From contig NZ_LFYO02000002.1 in assembly GCF_001182825.2 (NCBI RefSeq), positions 558,001 through 622,000 on the forward strand: a stretch of DNA of 64,000 nt, written 5' to 3'. Below the pieces are notes generated by a model. It did not search any database, was not told the DNA's origin, and was given only the letters and a program-made list of their open reading frames with translations. The stretch comes from Streptococcus sp. X13SY08 (lineage in GTDB: Bacteria > Bacillota > Bacilli > Lactobacillales > Streptococcaceae). Position numbers and translations under genes: made by a program. Below, in pieces: positions 9,278-18,546 of this stretch (the stretch's first letter is position 1; each line of letters opens with the position of its first letter).

Positions 9278-10294
9278 CTAAAGCTGATTTTCAAATCGGG
9301 AATCACGAATAACTTCATCTTCTTCAAAATCTTCCTGTGCTTCTTTGCCTAGAAGGTCATACCAAAACATCGGTGAAATACCGTTACCTGGACGTTTAAC
9401 AGTGATATTTTCTTCTGTAAATACTTCACCTTCTTTAATCCTTCTTATAGCAACAACTGACTTCCGAGCTACAATCTTATTTTTTTGTTCAACTGGATCA
9501 GGTATCTTCTCAAATCTTCCTAAAGACTGTTCAATGATACGAATACCTTTTACTAGCGCCGACAAAATCTCTGGTGTTGCACTCGCTTTGTGGTCTGGTC
9601 CTTCCATTTCTGTATCTATTGTAAAGTGCTTCTCAATCACTTCAGCCCCCATAGCTGCTGCTGCAACCGGTACTTCAGAGCCGATTGAATGGTCTGAATA
9701 ACCAATCACTAACTCCGGAAACTCCTTTTTAAGGGTATGAATAACATTCAAGTTTAAAGAAGAGCAAGGTGTAGGGTATTCAGTGGTACAGTGCAAAATA
9801 GAGATATCCGCCGTTCCATTTTGACGAAGAATATTAACTGCTTGATGAATTTCATCCATTGTGGCCATTCCCGTAGAAAGAATAACTTTTCTCTTTTGTT
9901 TCCCAATTTTTTCAAGATAAGGCAAGTTTGTAATTTCCCCTGATGGAATTTTGTAAACTGGCATATCTGTTGAAATCAAAAATTCCAAAGATTCATCATC
10001 AAAAGGTGTTGAAAAAGTATCCACTCCTTTTGCTAGTGCATAGTCACGTATTTCTAAATACTCATCGAAACTCAACTCCAAACGTTTTGTCATCTCAAGC
10101 TGGCTGTCAGTAGTCCCTGTCGTTGCCTTTTGATACTCCGCTTTAGGAGCAAATTTTGAGATCAACTTCTCTGCTTTAAAGGTCTGAAACTTAACAGCAT
10201 CGACCCCACATTCAATAGCTACGTCTACCATTTTTTTAGCCAGTTCTAGATCACCATTGTGATTACAACCAATTTCTGCAATAATATAAACCAT
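9278..10294 (-). CDS. neuB: N-acetylneuraminate synthase
   Basis: A 338-residue sialic acid synthase that condenses ManNAc with phosphoenolpyruvate. The N-terminal TIM barrel starts A-E-I-G-C-N-H-N-G-D and holds the S-T-P-F-D motif (~residue 95), L-H-C-T-T-E-Y-P (~183) and G-Y-S-D-H-S (~214); the last ~60 residues form the antifreeze-like SAF domain (N-I-T-V-K-R-P-G-N-G-I). It directly follows wzx and begins the neuBCDA cassette. Confidence 0.95.
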   Translation of the reverse strand: MVYIIAEIGCNHNGDLELAKKMVDVAIECGVDAVKFQTFKAEKLISKFAPKAEYQKATTGTTDSQLEMTKRLELSFDEYLEIRDYALAKGVDTFSTPFDDESLEFLISTDMPVYKIPSGEITNLPYLEKIGKQKRKVILSTGMATMDEIHQAVNILRQNGTADISILHCTTEYPTPCSSLNLNVIHTLKKEFPELVIGYSDHSIGSEVPVAAAAMGAEVIEKHFTIDTEMEGPDHKASATPEILSALVKGIRIIEQSLGRFEKIPDPVEQKNKIVARKSVVAIRRIKEGEVFTEENITVKRPGNGISPMFWYDLLGKEAQEDFEEDEVIRDSRFENQL

Positions 10295-11707
10295 TTATTT
10301 CTCCTCCTTCTTCTTTTTAATAACTAGTGAATGAAGCACCTTTATATCCTCATTAAAGTAAATAATATAACCGATGACAACCATCGCACCAAAAGTCCAT
10401 CTCACAGGCAAACTATGTGAAAATTGATTCATTAACAAAGCATAACCAAGTGCAATTATTGATAAAATACTAAACATTTTAACGGTGACTTCATCATACT
10501 GATATCGTTTCCTAGAGATTAGATGATGAAAAATCAGTAAACATAGGTAGGATAATACAGTTGCTACTGCAGCTCCATAGATTCCAAACTTTGGAATAAA
10601 AAAATAGTTCAGGATAGCATTAACTATACCTGCTGCAATAGTACCGATAGGTATCATCTTAGTATTCGCATGGTAAAATTGAATATTAACTGGGAAAGTA
10701 TAAAGAAAAACAAAGAAATAACTAATGATAATCATTGCTATAAAATCAATACTCTGACTGTACTTCTCTCCTCCCATAATCAAAGTTAAATCAGGAAAAA
10801 TTGTCAAATATCCCAAGGTTAAGAACAAACCAAAGGCTAAGTAGCGCAAAACATAGCAGCGTAGTTGTTCATTTTCTTTTTTCTTAGCTTCAAAAAACCA
10901 AGGAATCCAAGCCATATTGATACTATTTAACACTGTCTGAATAATCATTCCCATTGTATATCCAAAACTATAGATGGCTACTTCCTTAACAGATAACATT
11001 TTCCAAATCATAATTCGATCCAATTGATTGAGAACCAAATGCCCAAGCTGGTGAAAAATCAGAGGAAGAGAAATCATTAGAATGAAAGAAAGATAATCTT
11101 TATCAAAAAAGGATTCCCTTTTCTTTTGGAAATAAACTATAGCGATTAACATTAGGATGCTACTTGGAATAATTCCTCCATAGACGCGTGCCAAGAAATC
11201 ATCTGTCATCACTGTAATCAACCCTATAGAAATTATAGTATTTACAATTGCACTACCAAAGGACAACAAAAAATTAGCGACGCTCTCTTGTTTTTGGATA
11301 AAATATGCTCCCAAAAAACCAGAACAATATCCATTGAATGTTTGGACAGCTAAGAGAACAATAACTTGTTCAGAAAAACCGAATACGTCTCCCAATAATT
11401 TTCGAAATAAAAGTATTAGTAAGACCAAACTAAAAGCAAATAAGCTCGAAAAATGAAAGGCACTGACAGCATAACGATCATACTCATTCGCATATTTTAC
11501 TTTTGCTGCACTTAAGGAACCAGAAACCTGCAAACCAATCACCAACATAAAGATACTCATGTAGGAAGAGAATAAACTAAACTCTCCGAATACCTCTTGA
11601 GAAATAATGCGAGTGTAAATAGGAAGAGTGATAAATCCAATTGCCTGTACAAATATATTTCCCAGTGTATACAAGAAACCTGAGGTCATGAGCTTTTTTA
11701 TGTTCAT
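10295..11707 (-). CDS. wzx: Capsule repeat-unit flippase
   Basis: A 470-residue integral membrane protein with 12-14 hydrophobic helices, of the MATE-like polysaccharide transport superfamily. It starts like other Wzx proteins (L-Y-T-L-G-N-I-F-V-Q-A-I-G-F) and has the conserved G-I-Y-G-A-A-V-A-T stretch late in the protein. Wzx flips the undecaprenyl-linked repeat unit to the outer face for Wzy. Its ATG overlaps the stop of the sialyltransferase-like gene by 4 bp; neuB follows directly. Confidence 0.9.
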   Translation of the reverse strand: MNIKKLMTSGFLYTLGNIFVQAIGFITLPIYTRIISQEVFGEFSLFSSYMSIFMLVIGLQVSGSLSAAKVKYANEYDRYAVSAFHFSSLFAFSLVLLILLFRKLLGDVFGFSEQVIVLLAVQTFNGYCSGFLGAYFIQKQESVANFLLSFGSAIVNTIISIGLITVMTDDFLARVYGGIIPSSILMLIAIVYFQKKRESFFDKDYLSFILMISLPLIFHQLGHLVLNQLDRIMIWKMLSVKEVAIYSFGYTMGMIIQTVLNSINMAWIPWFFEAKKKENEQLRCYVLRYLAFGLFLTLGYLTIFPDLTLIMGGEKYSQSIDFIAMIIISYFFVFLYTFPVNIQFYHANTKMIPIGTIAAGIVNAILNYFFIPKFGIYGAAVATVLSYLCLLIFHHLISRKRYQYDEVTVKMFSILSIIALGYALLMNQFSHSLPVRWTFGAMVVIGYIIYFNEDIKVLHSLVIKKKKEEK

Positions 11708-12624
11708 TTCATCCCTTTCAAATCAAATAAGGTAATTCTTTCCTCTACACAATTTAAAAAATCAAGAGCAGTTGACGAATGAGTAATTCCTATACTAAAT
11801 TTTTGGTCACATACCATATCTAAAAGTTCCATTGGTATATTTTGTGGTAGCAATATAACATCTAGCGAACTGTAGTCTACTTTATCTCTAGGATGCACTT
11901 TCAGGTATACAGTATAGCCTAACGTACGATATTTTTCGATAATTTTTTGATAATAGTCAAACTGTTCATTTAGAGTTTGAAAATTTTCAGTAACTGTCTT
12001 ATACCATCTATCAGCTGCTAGTGGTTGTGTCAAGACCAAGACTGATTGACTTTTAATATGAAATTTCTCTACATGAAATAATGTAAATATTAACTGACGA
12101 TTTTTTGATGGAATTTTCTCAAAAAGTTCTGTTCTTGAAACACTGACAAATTTCTTCCAACGACTATCCCGCGGAATAACCGCTAAAGAATTAACCTCAA
12201 TAGACTTACAAAAACGCGAATAACCTAAAGGACGTTCATCTTTTTTAAATAGTTTGTAGTAAGCTCTAATAAGAAACTTCGTCTTTTTTTTGTAAACATT
12301 CATAGAAAAATAGTTATATCCATCCTCGATCAGATGATACTCAATTTTATTTTTTCTAAAAAAAGCCCCTACATTCGTCCAATCATTAAATAAAAATAAC
12401 TTTATTGCCTTACTGTTCTTAAAATCACAAAAACATAAATCCGATTCCGAATATCCGTGAACTTCAAATCCAATTTGCTGTATTTTTTGCGTTAGTTCAT
12501 CTCGTTGAAGAATCTTATCAAATAAAATCAACTTATTTTTTTGTGATAAATCTAACTTACAGAGCGTCACTAATAAATGGTATACCGTATGGCAGATATA
12601 GACATTCTCAACCGTATTTTCCAT
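11704..12624 (-). CDS. Sialyltransferase-like capsule glycosyltransferase
   Basis: A 306-residue soluble protein resembling family 52 and bacterial polysialyltransferase-type enzymes. The two hallmark motifs are visible: an H-P motif (L-K-V-H-P-R-D, ~residue 245) and an S-S/T motif (T-H-S-S-T-A-L, ~residue 285), which bind CMP-sialic acid in this fold. An N-terminal start I-C-H-T-V-Y-H-L-L is also typical. With neuBCDA in the operon it most likely adds sialic acid to the capsule repeat, but linkage and acceptor cannot be deduced. The surrounding DNA is very AT-rich. Confidence 0.78.
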   Translation of the reverse strand: MENTVENVYICHTVYHLLVTLCKLDLSQKNKLILFDKILQRDELTQKIQQIGFEVHGYSESDLCFCDFKNSKAIKLFLFNDWTNVGAFFRKNKIEYHLIEDGYNYFSMNVYKKKTKFLIRAYYKLFKKDERPLGYSRFCKSIEVNSLAVIPRDSRWKKFVSVSRTELFEKIPSKNRQLIFTLFHVEKFHIKSQSVLVLTQPLAADRWYKTVTENFQTLNEQFDYYQKIIEKYRTLGYTVYLKVHPRDKVDYSSLDVILLPQNIPMELLDMVCDQKFSIGITHSSTALDFLNCVEERITLFDLKGMK

Positions 12625-12754
12625 AACTCCTACTATCTTTTAACTCTATATTTCTTCAATACTATCACATTTTTGAGATTAAATAGATGACAGCACCTTA
12701 CTACAGTAATATAATTTCCAATATCTTTTATTGAAAATATTTAATTTACAAATT

Positions 12755-13666
12755 TCATAAAAAGTAAGCTTTTATAATTCTTAAATGCTCAATCAAATTG
12801 AATTTTAGAAAATATTGTTTATAGTAGCTATTTCGCATTTGGATTAACTTTTTAATATCATAATTAACTTGATATTTCTTCATATTTTTTAAACAACGAC
12901 TACTAATTATTAAATAATCTCTTACAACAAAGGATTCATCTATACCAATTTTTTTTATGTAGTCTATTTTTTCCAAATATGCTTCTATTGCATCCAGATT
13001 TGATACTGAAAAATTACTATTTCTGTGTCCAATAATACTATCTTCACGTTGTCGATAATAATAAAGCGGCATATTTAAAAATGCTACACTTCGATTATAG
13101 GTCTCTAAAATATACTTGTATGTGACAAATTCATCTTCATGTAATTTCCCTATTGGGAATGGATATTTTTCTACAATACTCCTTTTTACAAGCTTCCCCC
13201 AAGCTGTAATAAAGTGTCGAGAATTTTTTCCGTTTAATGCCTCATAAGCTGTCATTAACTCACATTCTATTTCGGGAACTTTAACCATACTATCATCTTC
13301 ATGAAAAAACTTTTCATGTGTCACACAGATCAATTCCACATTCGTTCGTAATAATGCATCAACCATAGTTCTAATATAGTTTTTATCAATATAGTCATCA
13401 CTATCTACAAAACTAATATAGTCTCCTGTTGCTACCTCTACACCTTTATTCCTAGCATCACTAAGCCCTCCATTCTCTTTATTGATAACTTTTATACGAG
13501 AATCTAAAGTGGCATAATTATCACAAATTTGACCACATCTATCTGGCGAACCGTCATTCACTAAAATAATTTCCAAATTCTCATAGGTTTGCTCCAATAT
13601 ACTATCGATGCACTTCTTTAAATATTTTTCTACTCTATAAACAGGTACGATTATAGATACTTTCAT
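12755..13666 (-). CDS. Capsule GT2 glycosyltransferase
   Basis: A 303-residue family 2 glycosyltransferase: I-I-V-P-V-Y-R-V-E at the N-terminus, I-L-V-N-D-G-S-P-D near residue 35 and the DxD-like F-V-D-S-D-D-Y near residue 90. No membrane segment. It transfers one sugar of the repeat unit; donor unknown. It is flanked by two AT-rich non-coding gaps of about 100-130 bp, unusual in an otherwise packed operon. Confidence 0.88.
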   Translation of the reverse strand: MKVSIIVPVYRVEKYLKKCIDSILEQTYENLEIILVNDGSPDRCGQICDNYATLDSRIKVINKENGGLSDARNKGVEVATGDYISFVDSDDYIDKNYIRTMVDALLRTNVELICVTHEKFFHEDDSMVKVPEIECELMTAYEALNGKNSRHFITAWGKLVKRSIVEKYPFPIGKLHEDEFVTYKYILETYNRSVAFLNMPLYYYRQREDSIIGHRNSNFSVSNLDAIEAYLEKIDYIKKIGIDESFVVRDYLIISSRCLKNMKKYQVNYDIKKLIQMRNSYYKQYFLKFNLIEHLRIIKAYFL

Positions 13667-13765
13667 ACAATTTACCTCTCTTTTATAATAATTAATCTAC
13701 AGATAAACAGTATATTCTAAAAAAGTTATTTGAAAACTCACAATTAATATCTTTTACTCTATTTT

Positions 13766-14755
13766 TCATTTTTCTCTTAATCGAATTGTATGTCTCATTA
13801 ATAATCTATTAAAAAAACGACATACTGGAAAACCTAGGTATGAAAATAACTCTACAAAAAACTTCCCATATTTTTTTTGTTTAATAGCAAAAAATAAATC
13901 TCTGTTATTTTCAATTTTCTTAAAAAATTTTTTTTGTAAATCTATATCTGAATGTGTTCTTCTAAACCAACCAATACTATGTGATAAAATATTGTATCTT
14001 GCATAAGCTTCAAACTTTTCAGTCATGCCTGTAAGTATTTCAAAAACTTCATCAAATCGCTGAAACATCAATAATATTCTTTTATCAATTTTTTTATTCA
14101 TCGTACTATCATTTCTTTGAAAATAGGCGTAATCACATGAATTGCTTAGAACTACTTTATTTACTTTCTCTAAAACTTTTATCGAAAGCAGATAATCTTC
14201 GAAAATTTCTCCCACTGGAAAGCGAAGATTTTCCCATATCTCTCTTTTATATAGTTTTACACAGACGCTTGACTGATAATTGTTCATACAACACTCTTTT
14301 ATCGCTTCATCCCTTACCAAAACTTTTCTCACTGTTTCTTTTTGAACTACAAATGCAGAATTTTCAAAAACAATCTGCAACCCAGTAATGGCAAGTTCAG
14401 CACCTTCTTCCACAAGTATTGAATAAAGATTTTGAATATAGTCTTCACCTATCCAGTCATCGCTATCCAAAAAAGAAATAAACTCTCCCAAACATACATC
14501 TAATCCTTTATTCCTTGCTGCAGATTGTCCTTGATTATTTTGTGTAATGACTTTTATACGATTATCTTGATGTAAATATTGCTCACAAATATCTAAACTA
14601 GCATCTGTCGAACCATCATTTACCAGAATGATTTCTAAATTTTTATAACTTTGACTAATGACACTATCTAGACAGCGCTTGAGATAGTGTTCACCATTAT
14701 ATACAGGAATAATCAAACTAATCAAGGGATTGTGCTTTTTTTGTATTTTTTCCAA
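13766..14755 (-). CDS. Capsule GT2 glycosyltransferase
   Basis: A 329-residue family 2 glycosyltransferase with the same plan as its neighbour: I-I-P-V-Y-N-G-E-H, L-V-N-D-G-S-T-D and F-L-D-S-D-D-W-I. The two neighbours share clear local similarity in the first ~100 residues, so they may derive from duplication or parallel recruitment. It has a basic C-terminus. Specific sugar and linkage are not predictable. Base composition is markedly AT-rich compared with the housekeeping genes. Confidence 0.88.
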   Translation of the reverse strand: MEKIQKKHNPLISLIIPVYNGEHYLKRCLDSVISQSYKNLEIILVNDGSTDASLDICEQYLHQDNRIKVITQNNQGQSAARNKGLDVCLGEFISFLDSDDWIGEDYIQNLYSILVEEGAELAITGLQIVFENSAFVVQKETVRKVLVRDEAIKECCMNNYQSSVCVKLYKREIWENLRFPVGEIFEDYLLSIKVLEKVNKVVLSNSCDYAYFQRNDSTMNKKIDKRILLMFQRFDEVFEILTGMTEKFEAYARYNILSHSIGWFRRTHSDIDLQKKFFKKIENNRDLFFAIKQKKYGKFFVELFSYLGFPVCRFFNRLLMRHTIRLREK

Positions 14756-14771
14756 ATCTTCACTCCTACTA

Positions 14772-15935
14772 TTATTCTAAATGATTACCATTCAAATTTT
14801 TATTTTCACTCGCTTTTTTTGAACTTACTATAGCTCCAAAAGCAAACAACATCCAAAAAGATGGTTGTCGATGATTTACTAAAGTCAATCCTTCTAGAAA
14901 AAATGCTAGATAGACAACAAAACTTGAATAGTAACTTCTTCTAATATTTTTGTACACCCAAGTACATAATAAACTATAAGGAATAATGCCGTAACAAAAA
15001 AGCAAGGATAGCCAGGTGGCATGCATTTCATTTCCACGTCCATAACGTGCCCACATTCCCTCCCCCGCTCCGTACAAAATTTTTTCAGGAGCATTTAGGA
15101 GAGGAAAGAGTTCTCTATCAGAAATATATGCTTTAAACAAGCTTTTTCCTTCTAATTTATAAAGTATTCGACTAAAAAGTTCAAAAAACTCACTACTTAC
15201 TGCTTGAAAGTTAAGAATAACGAGCAAAGTAAAACTAAATACAGCAACTATTCCTGATAACCAATATAAAATTCTATTTCCTTTAATATTTAAAGCTTCA
15301 TAGAAATTCAATAAGTAAGCAATCAGAAGAATAAGAATTGATAAAATCATTCCTGATGAGTTTGTAGTCAGTACTAAATAAAAAGATAGACAGTAATAAA
15401 ACCACAGGTACTTCACCCTGTATACTTTATTTAGAAGCAGCAACAAAGCAAATGTTGTTACAATTCCAAATCCCATTTGGTTAGGATCATTATATGTCCC
15501 CATAAAACGTCCCGGTGCATAAAATCCGTATCCAACTCCAAAGGCGACTAGCTGTACCCATAGATTTAACTTTAAAACCCTATTTAAGAGGTTATAAATA
15601 GACTTTTCTTCCATTAAAAATCTAAATACAATAATGACAAACAAGTTATATATGTAATAAATACTGGATACTAAAAAGTCTGAACTAGTATTTATCAAAA
15701 AATAAATGCTATTTATTAAAATAACACTAGCCACAAAAAGGAAAAGTGGTATATCTATTGTTTCTAATTCCATTCTTGAATCCTTAACCATATATAGATA
15801 TAAAGAAAATGAAAGTAGAAAACAAATATCGCCTATTTGTAACGTACCACTAGAAAAAAAATAGAAAGGTTTTAAAAAGAGAAAAAGAGCAAAAAAAACC
15901 TTCATAAAATCAATGAATCGAACTTTCATTTCCAA
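14772..15935 (-). CDS. wzy: Capsule polymerase
   Basis: A 387-residue polytopic membrane protein with about ten helices and a larger hydrophilic loop at roughly residues 255-300, the normal shape of Wzy polymerases, which join repeat units outside the membrane. Wzy proteins share little sequence, so the call rests on topology, size and position between glycosyltransferase genes and wzx in a Wzx/Wzy operon. One conserved-looking stretch, P-G-R-F-M-G-T-Y-N-D-P-N-Q at ~residue 135, is common in O-antigen ligase/polymerase proteins. Confidence 0.82.
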   Translation of the reverse strand: MEMKVRFIDFMKVFFALFLFLKPFYFFSSGTLQIGDICFLLSFSLYLYMVKDSRMELETIDIPLFLFVASVILINSIYFLINTSSDFLVSSIYYIYNLFVIIVFRFLMEEKSIYNLLNRVLKLNLWVQLVAFGVGYGFYAPGRFMGTYNDPNQMGFGIVTTFALLLLLNKVYRVKYLWFYYCLSFYLVLTTNSSGMILSILILLIAYLLNFYEALNIKGNRILYWLSGIVAVFSFTLLVILNFQAVSSEFFELFSRILYKLEGKSLFKAYISDRELFPLLNAPEKILYGAGEGMWARYGRGNEMHATWLSLLFCYGIIPYSLLCTWVYKNIRRSYYSSFVVYLAFFLEGLTLVNHRQPSFWMLFAFGAIVSSKKASENKNLNGNHLE

Positions 15936-15940
15936 CTTCC

Positions 15941-17086
15941 TTATTTCATATTAAATATTTTATAAATCTCATTCATATCCGTTGCAACCTCAGTAATTGA
16001 AAATTCCTTAATTTTCTCCAAATTATACATTGCCATAGCCTCTAGGTTAGATTCTTTGAGAATTTTTAGTTTATTTTGTACTTCTTCTATATCCATTGGA
16101 GAATGTAACACCCCCCCATTCTCATCAATTAATTCGTTATTTCCACGAATATCACTAACGAAACAAGGAAGTCCTGTTGCCATAGCTTCCATTAAAGCAA
16201 CAGGAAGACCCTCTTGCTTTGAAGGAAAACAAAATAAATCAGCCATTGGTAAAATCTGATCAACTCTTTTTTGGTAACCTAATAGAAATACATTCTTGTC
16301 TAATTGATTCTTTGATATAAATTGTTCCAATTTCTCTTGATTTCTACCCTGACCAATAATAAAATATTTTATTGTTGGATCCTCTATTTCTTTAAGAGCC
16401 TCTAAAATTACAATATGGTTTTTTCGATCACTTAATTCTCCTATAGAGAATAAAACAAAATCATCTTGTTTTATATGGTACTGTTTCCGTATTTCTTCCT
16501 TGTCACCCCGATTACTTATGAATTTCTCCAATTCAATACCAACACCATTAATTTTATAGACTTGCTTCGCATGAAATTTCCCTTTTGCTACTTGATAATC
16601 TTCGTTATTAATTGTAATCAATACATCTGTAAAATAAGAACAAATATACTCTACAGGATAAAATAACAACCACTCCAACTTCTTTCCGCCCTGAAAAAAA
16701 TGAAAACCATGCGCGGTGTAGATAACCTTGGTTGGTGTGTTTCTGAAGACAAGTCTTGCAACAACTCCACCAATCGGAGAATGACAATGCATAATAGAGT
16801 AATCGTAGAGTTTACTAATCTTTTTTAACTGAGAATAGGCTTTCGCATGCCCTCTAATATCAAATGCATTTCTGCTGAAATCAATTTGAAAGAACTGCAC
16901 ATTTTGAGCAGCTAATTCTTTCCTTAATTGTACCATTCGTTCATTAGAAATGGTGTTACCTTTTTCAAAGTTTGCCGCAACATGAACTGTATAACCTTGC
17001 TCTTGCAAAAGTCGAATATTATGCATATTAAACTGCTCAATCATGGATGCAACGCTGGCCACAATCAAAGCGTACTTCTCTTCCAA
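15941..17086 (-). CDS. Capsule GT4 glycosyltransferase
   Basis: A 381-residue GT-B fold enzyme. The C-terminal half holds the family 4 signature: G-E-L-S-D-R-K-N-H near residue 217, and F-P-S-K-Q-E-G-L-P-V-A-L-M-E-A-M-A near residue 290, the nucleotide-sugar binding E-x7-E block. The N-terminal half contains H-C-H-S-P-I-G-G-V. Start appears to be TTG at 17086 with GGAGAGGG five bases upstream; no better ATG is available. Likely adds the second sugar of the repeat because it follows the initiating-sugar genes. Confidence 0.85.
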   Translation of the reverse strand: MEEKYALIVASVASMIEQFNMHNIRLLQEQGYTVHVAANFEKGNTISNERMVQLRKELAAQNVQFFQIDFSRNAFDIRGHAKAYSQLKKISKLYDYSIMHCHSPIGGVVARLVFRNTPTKVIYTAHGFHFFQGGKKLEWLLFYPVEYICSYFTDVLITINNEDYQVAKGKFHAKQVYKINGVGIELEKFISNRGDKEEIRKQYHIKQDDFVLFSIGELSDRKNHIVILEALKEIEDPTIKYFIIGQGRNQEKLEQFISKNQLDKNVFLLGYQKRVDQILPMADLFCFPSKQEGLPVALMEAMATGLPCFVSDIRGNNELIDENGGVLHSPMDIEEVQNKLKILKESNLEAMAMYNLEKIKEFSITEVATDMNEIYKIFNMK

Positions 17087-17096
17087 TATCCCTCTC

Positions 17097-17942
17097 CTAT
17101 ACTACTTCTGTTAATTTTATAGACTCTTCAAAACTTCGGATTTGATATTTAAAATCATATTGGCTTATTGTTTTATCATACACGAGACTTCCAAACATTT
17201 TATTGATTTGGTTCACACTCATGAGTGCTCCAACAATTGGATTTAATAGAGAAACTAATAAAGTCTTTTTGCCATTGACTTCCCGAATCATTTTTACCAA
17301 CTGACTTGTATTAACAAATTCACTATTTTGCGGAAAAAAGAGACCAGATACTTCTCTATCTATTCCTTGTTTTATGAATTCAGATAAATTATCAATGAAA
17401 ATCATACTACGTTGATTTTCAAACTTAGGAAAAATAGATGTAAATTGAGCTAACTTTGATAATCGAGTATAGTTCCCAGTAGCTTTTGGTCCATATACCA
17501 TTGGAGGTCGAATTATCAACACTTTAAAACTATTATCATCTAGCTCCTTTAATCCATTTTCGGCAGCAAGTTTGCTTTTTCCATAAAAAGTAGATGGATT
17601 TTCAGGGGTCTGTTGAGTAATTACAGCTTCTTTATTCCCGTAGACACTCATACTGCTTAGAAAAATAAATTGACCAACACCAGATTTTTTAGCTATTGTT
17701 GCCAATTCAATGGGAAGTTCCTTATTAACCTTATCATACAAAGTTGGATTAACGCTTTTTTCGTTTTTATGTACAATCGCTGCAACATGGAAAATAACAT
17801 CATATCTTGAAAAATCGAATGTTTTCCAACTATCTGTTCGAACATCTAATTCTTCAAAAATATATTCAGGTTGGTTGCCTAAATAAGTAATTAAACTTCC
17901 TCCAATATATGAATTAGCCCCAGTAATAAGTACTTTTTTCAT
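17097..17942 (-). CDS. Extended SDR: probable UDP-4-keto-6-deoxy-HexNAc reductase/epimerase
   Basis: A 281-residue short-chain dehydrogenase with the N-terminal NAD(P) motif T-G-A-N-S-Y-I-G and an S-S-M-S-V-Y-G ... Y-G-K-S-K catalytic Y-x3-K. This pattern, just downstream of a CapD-type 4,6-dehydratase and an initiating transferase, resembles WbpV/GNE-like reductases that make UDP-QuiNAc or UDP-FucNAc. The product stereochemistry is inference. Its ATG overlaps the preceding sugar transferase stop by 4 bp. Confidence 0.75.
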   Translation of the reverse strand: MKKVLITGANSYIGGSLITYLGNQPEYIFEELDVRTDSWKTFDFSRYDVIFHVAAIVHKNEKSVNPTLYDKVNKELPIELATIAKKSGVGQFIFLSSMSVYGNKEAVITQQTPENPSTFYGKSKLAAENGLKELDDNSFKVLIIRPPMVYGPKATGNYTRLSKLAQFTSIFPKFENQRSMIFIDNLSEFIKQGIDREVSGLFFPQNSEFVNTSQLVKMIREVNGKKTLLVSLLNPIVGALMSVNQINKMFGSLVYDKTISQYDFKYQIRSFEESIKLTEVV

Positions 17943-18544
17943 TGTTCTCCTTCCTTAGTTCCTGTTCCACCTTCAACAACACCTTCACTTCTAAAAACAC
18001 CTATAAAGGTTGCGAAGAAACATTTTAAATCTAAAATAAAATTCATATTTTGAACATAGTAACCATCTAATTTAGACTTCTCTTCAATCTCAAGTTCATC
18101 CCGTCCATTAATTTGCGCCCAACCAGTCAATCCAGGTCTTATATCATTGGCGCCATAATGTTCTCGTTCTTCAATCAAATCAAATTGATTCCAAAGAGCA
18201 GGTCTTGGTCCAATTATGGCCATTTCTCCTTTAAAAATGTTGAACAATTGAGGCAACTCATCCAAGCTGGTTTTTCTCAAAAATGCCCCAACCTTAGTAA
18301 TCATTACTGTTGGATCTTTCAACATGTGTGTAGGCATATCAGATGGTGCATCTATATACATACTTCTAAATTTATAAATCATAAAATGTGATTTATTTTT
18401 TCCTACGCGCTTTTGTTTAAATAGAACGGGTCCTTTAGAGTCTAATTTTATAGCTATAGCTACCAACAATAAGATTGGACTTAAAAGAACAATCGCACAA
18501 CTTGAAATAATAATTGCCAAAATCCTTTTCAATACTGGATACAT
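17939..18544 (-). CDS. Initiating undecaprenyl-phosphate sugar-1-phosphate transferase (short, PglC type)
   Basis: A 201-residue monotopic phosphoglycosyltransferase: one N-terminal re-entrant hydrophobic segment (residues 8-32) and the catalytic domain with K-F-R-S-M, D-E-L-P-Q-L-F-N and P-G-L-T-G-W-A-Q. It lacks the four-helix N-terminal half of WchA/WbaP-type enzymes that transfer hexose phosphates, so it more likely transfers an N-acetylated deoxy sugar supplied by the flanking CapD-type and SDR genes. It begins repeat-unit assembly on undecaprenyl phosphate. Confidence 0.87.
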   Translation of the reverse strand: MYPVLKRILAIIISSCAIVLLSPILLLVAIAIKLDSKGPVLFKQKRVGKNKSHFMIYKFRSMYIDAPSDMPTHMLKDPTVMITKVGAFLRKTSLDELPQLFNIFKGEMAIIGPRPALWNQFDLIEEREHYGANDIRPGLTGWAQINGRDELEIEEKSKLDGYYVQNMNFILDLKCFFATFIGVFRSEGVVEGGTGTKEGEQ

Positions 18545-18546
18545 TT

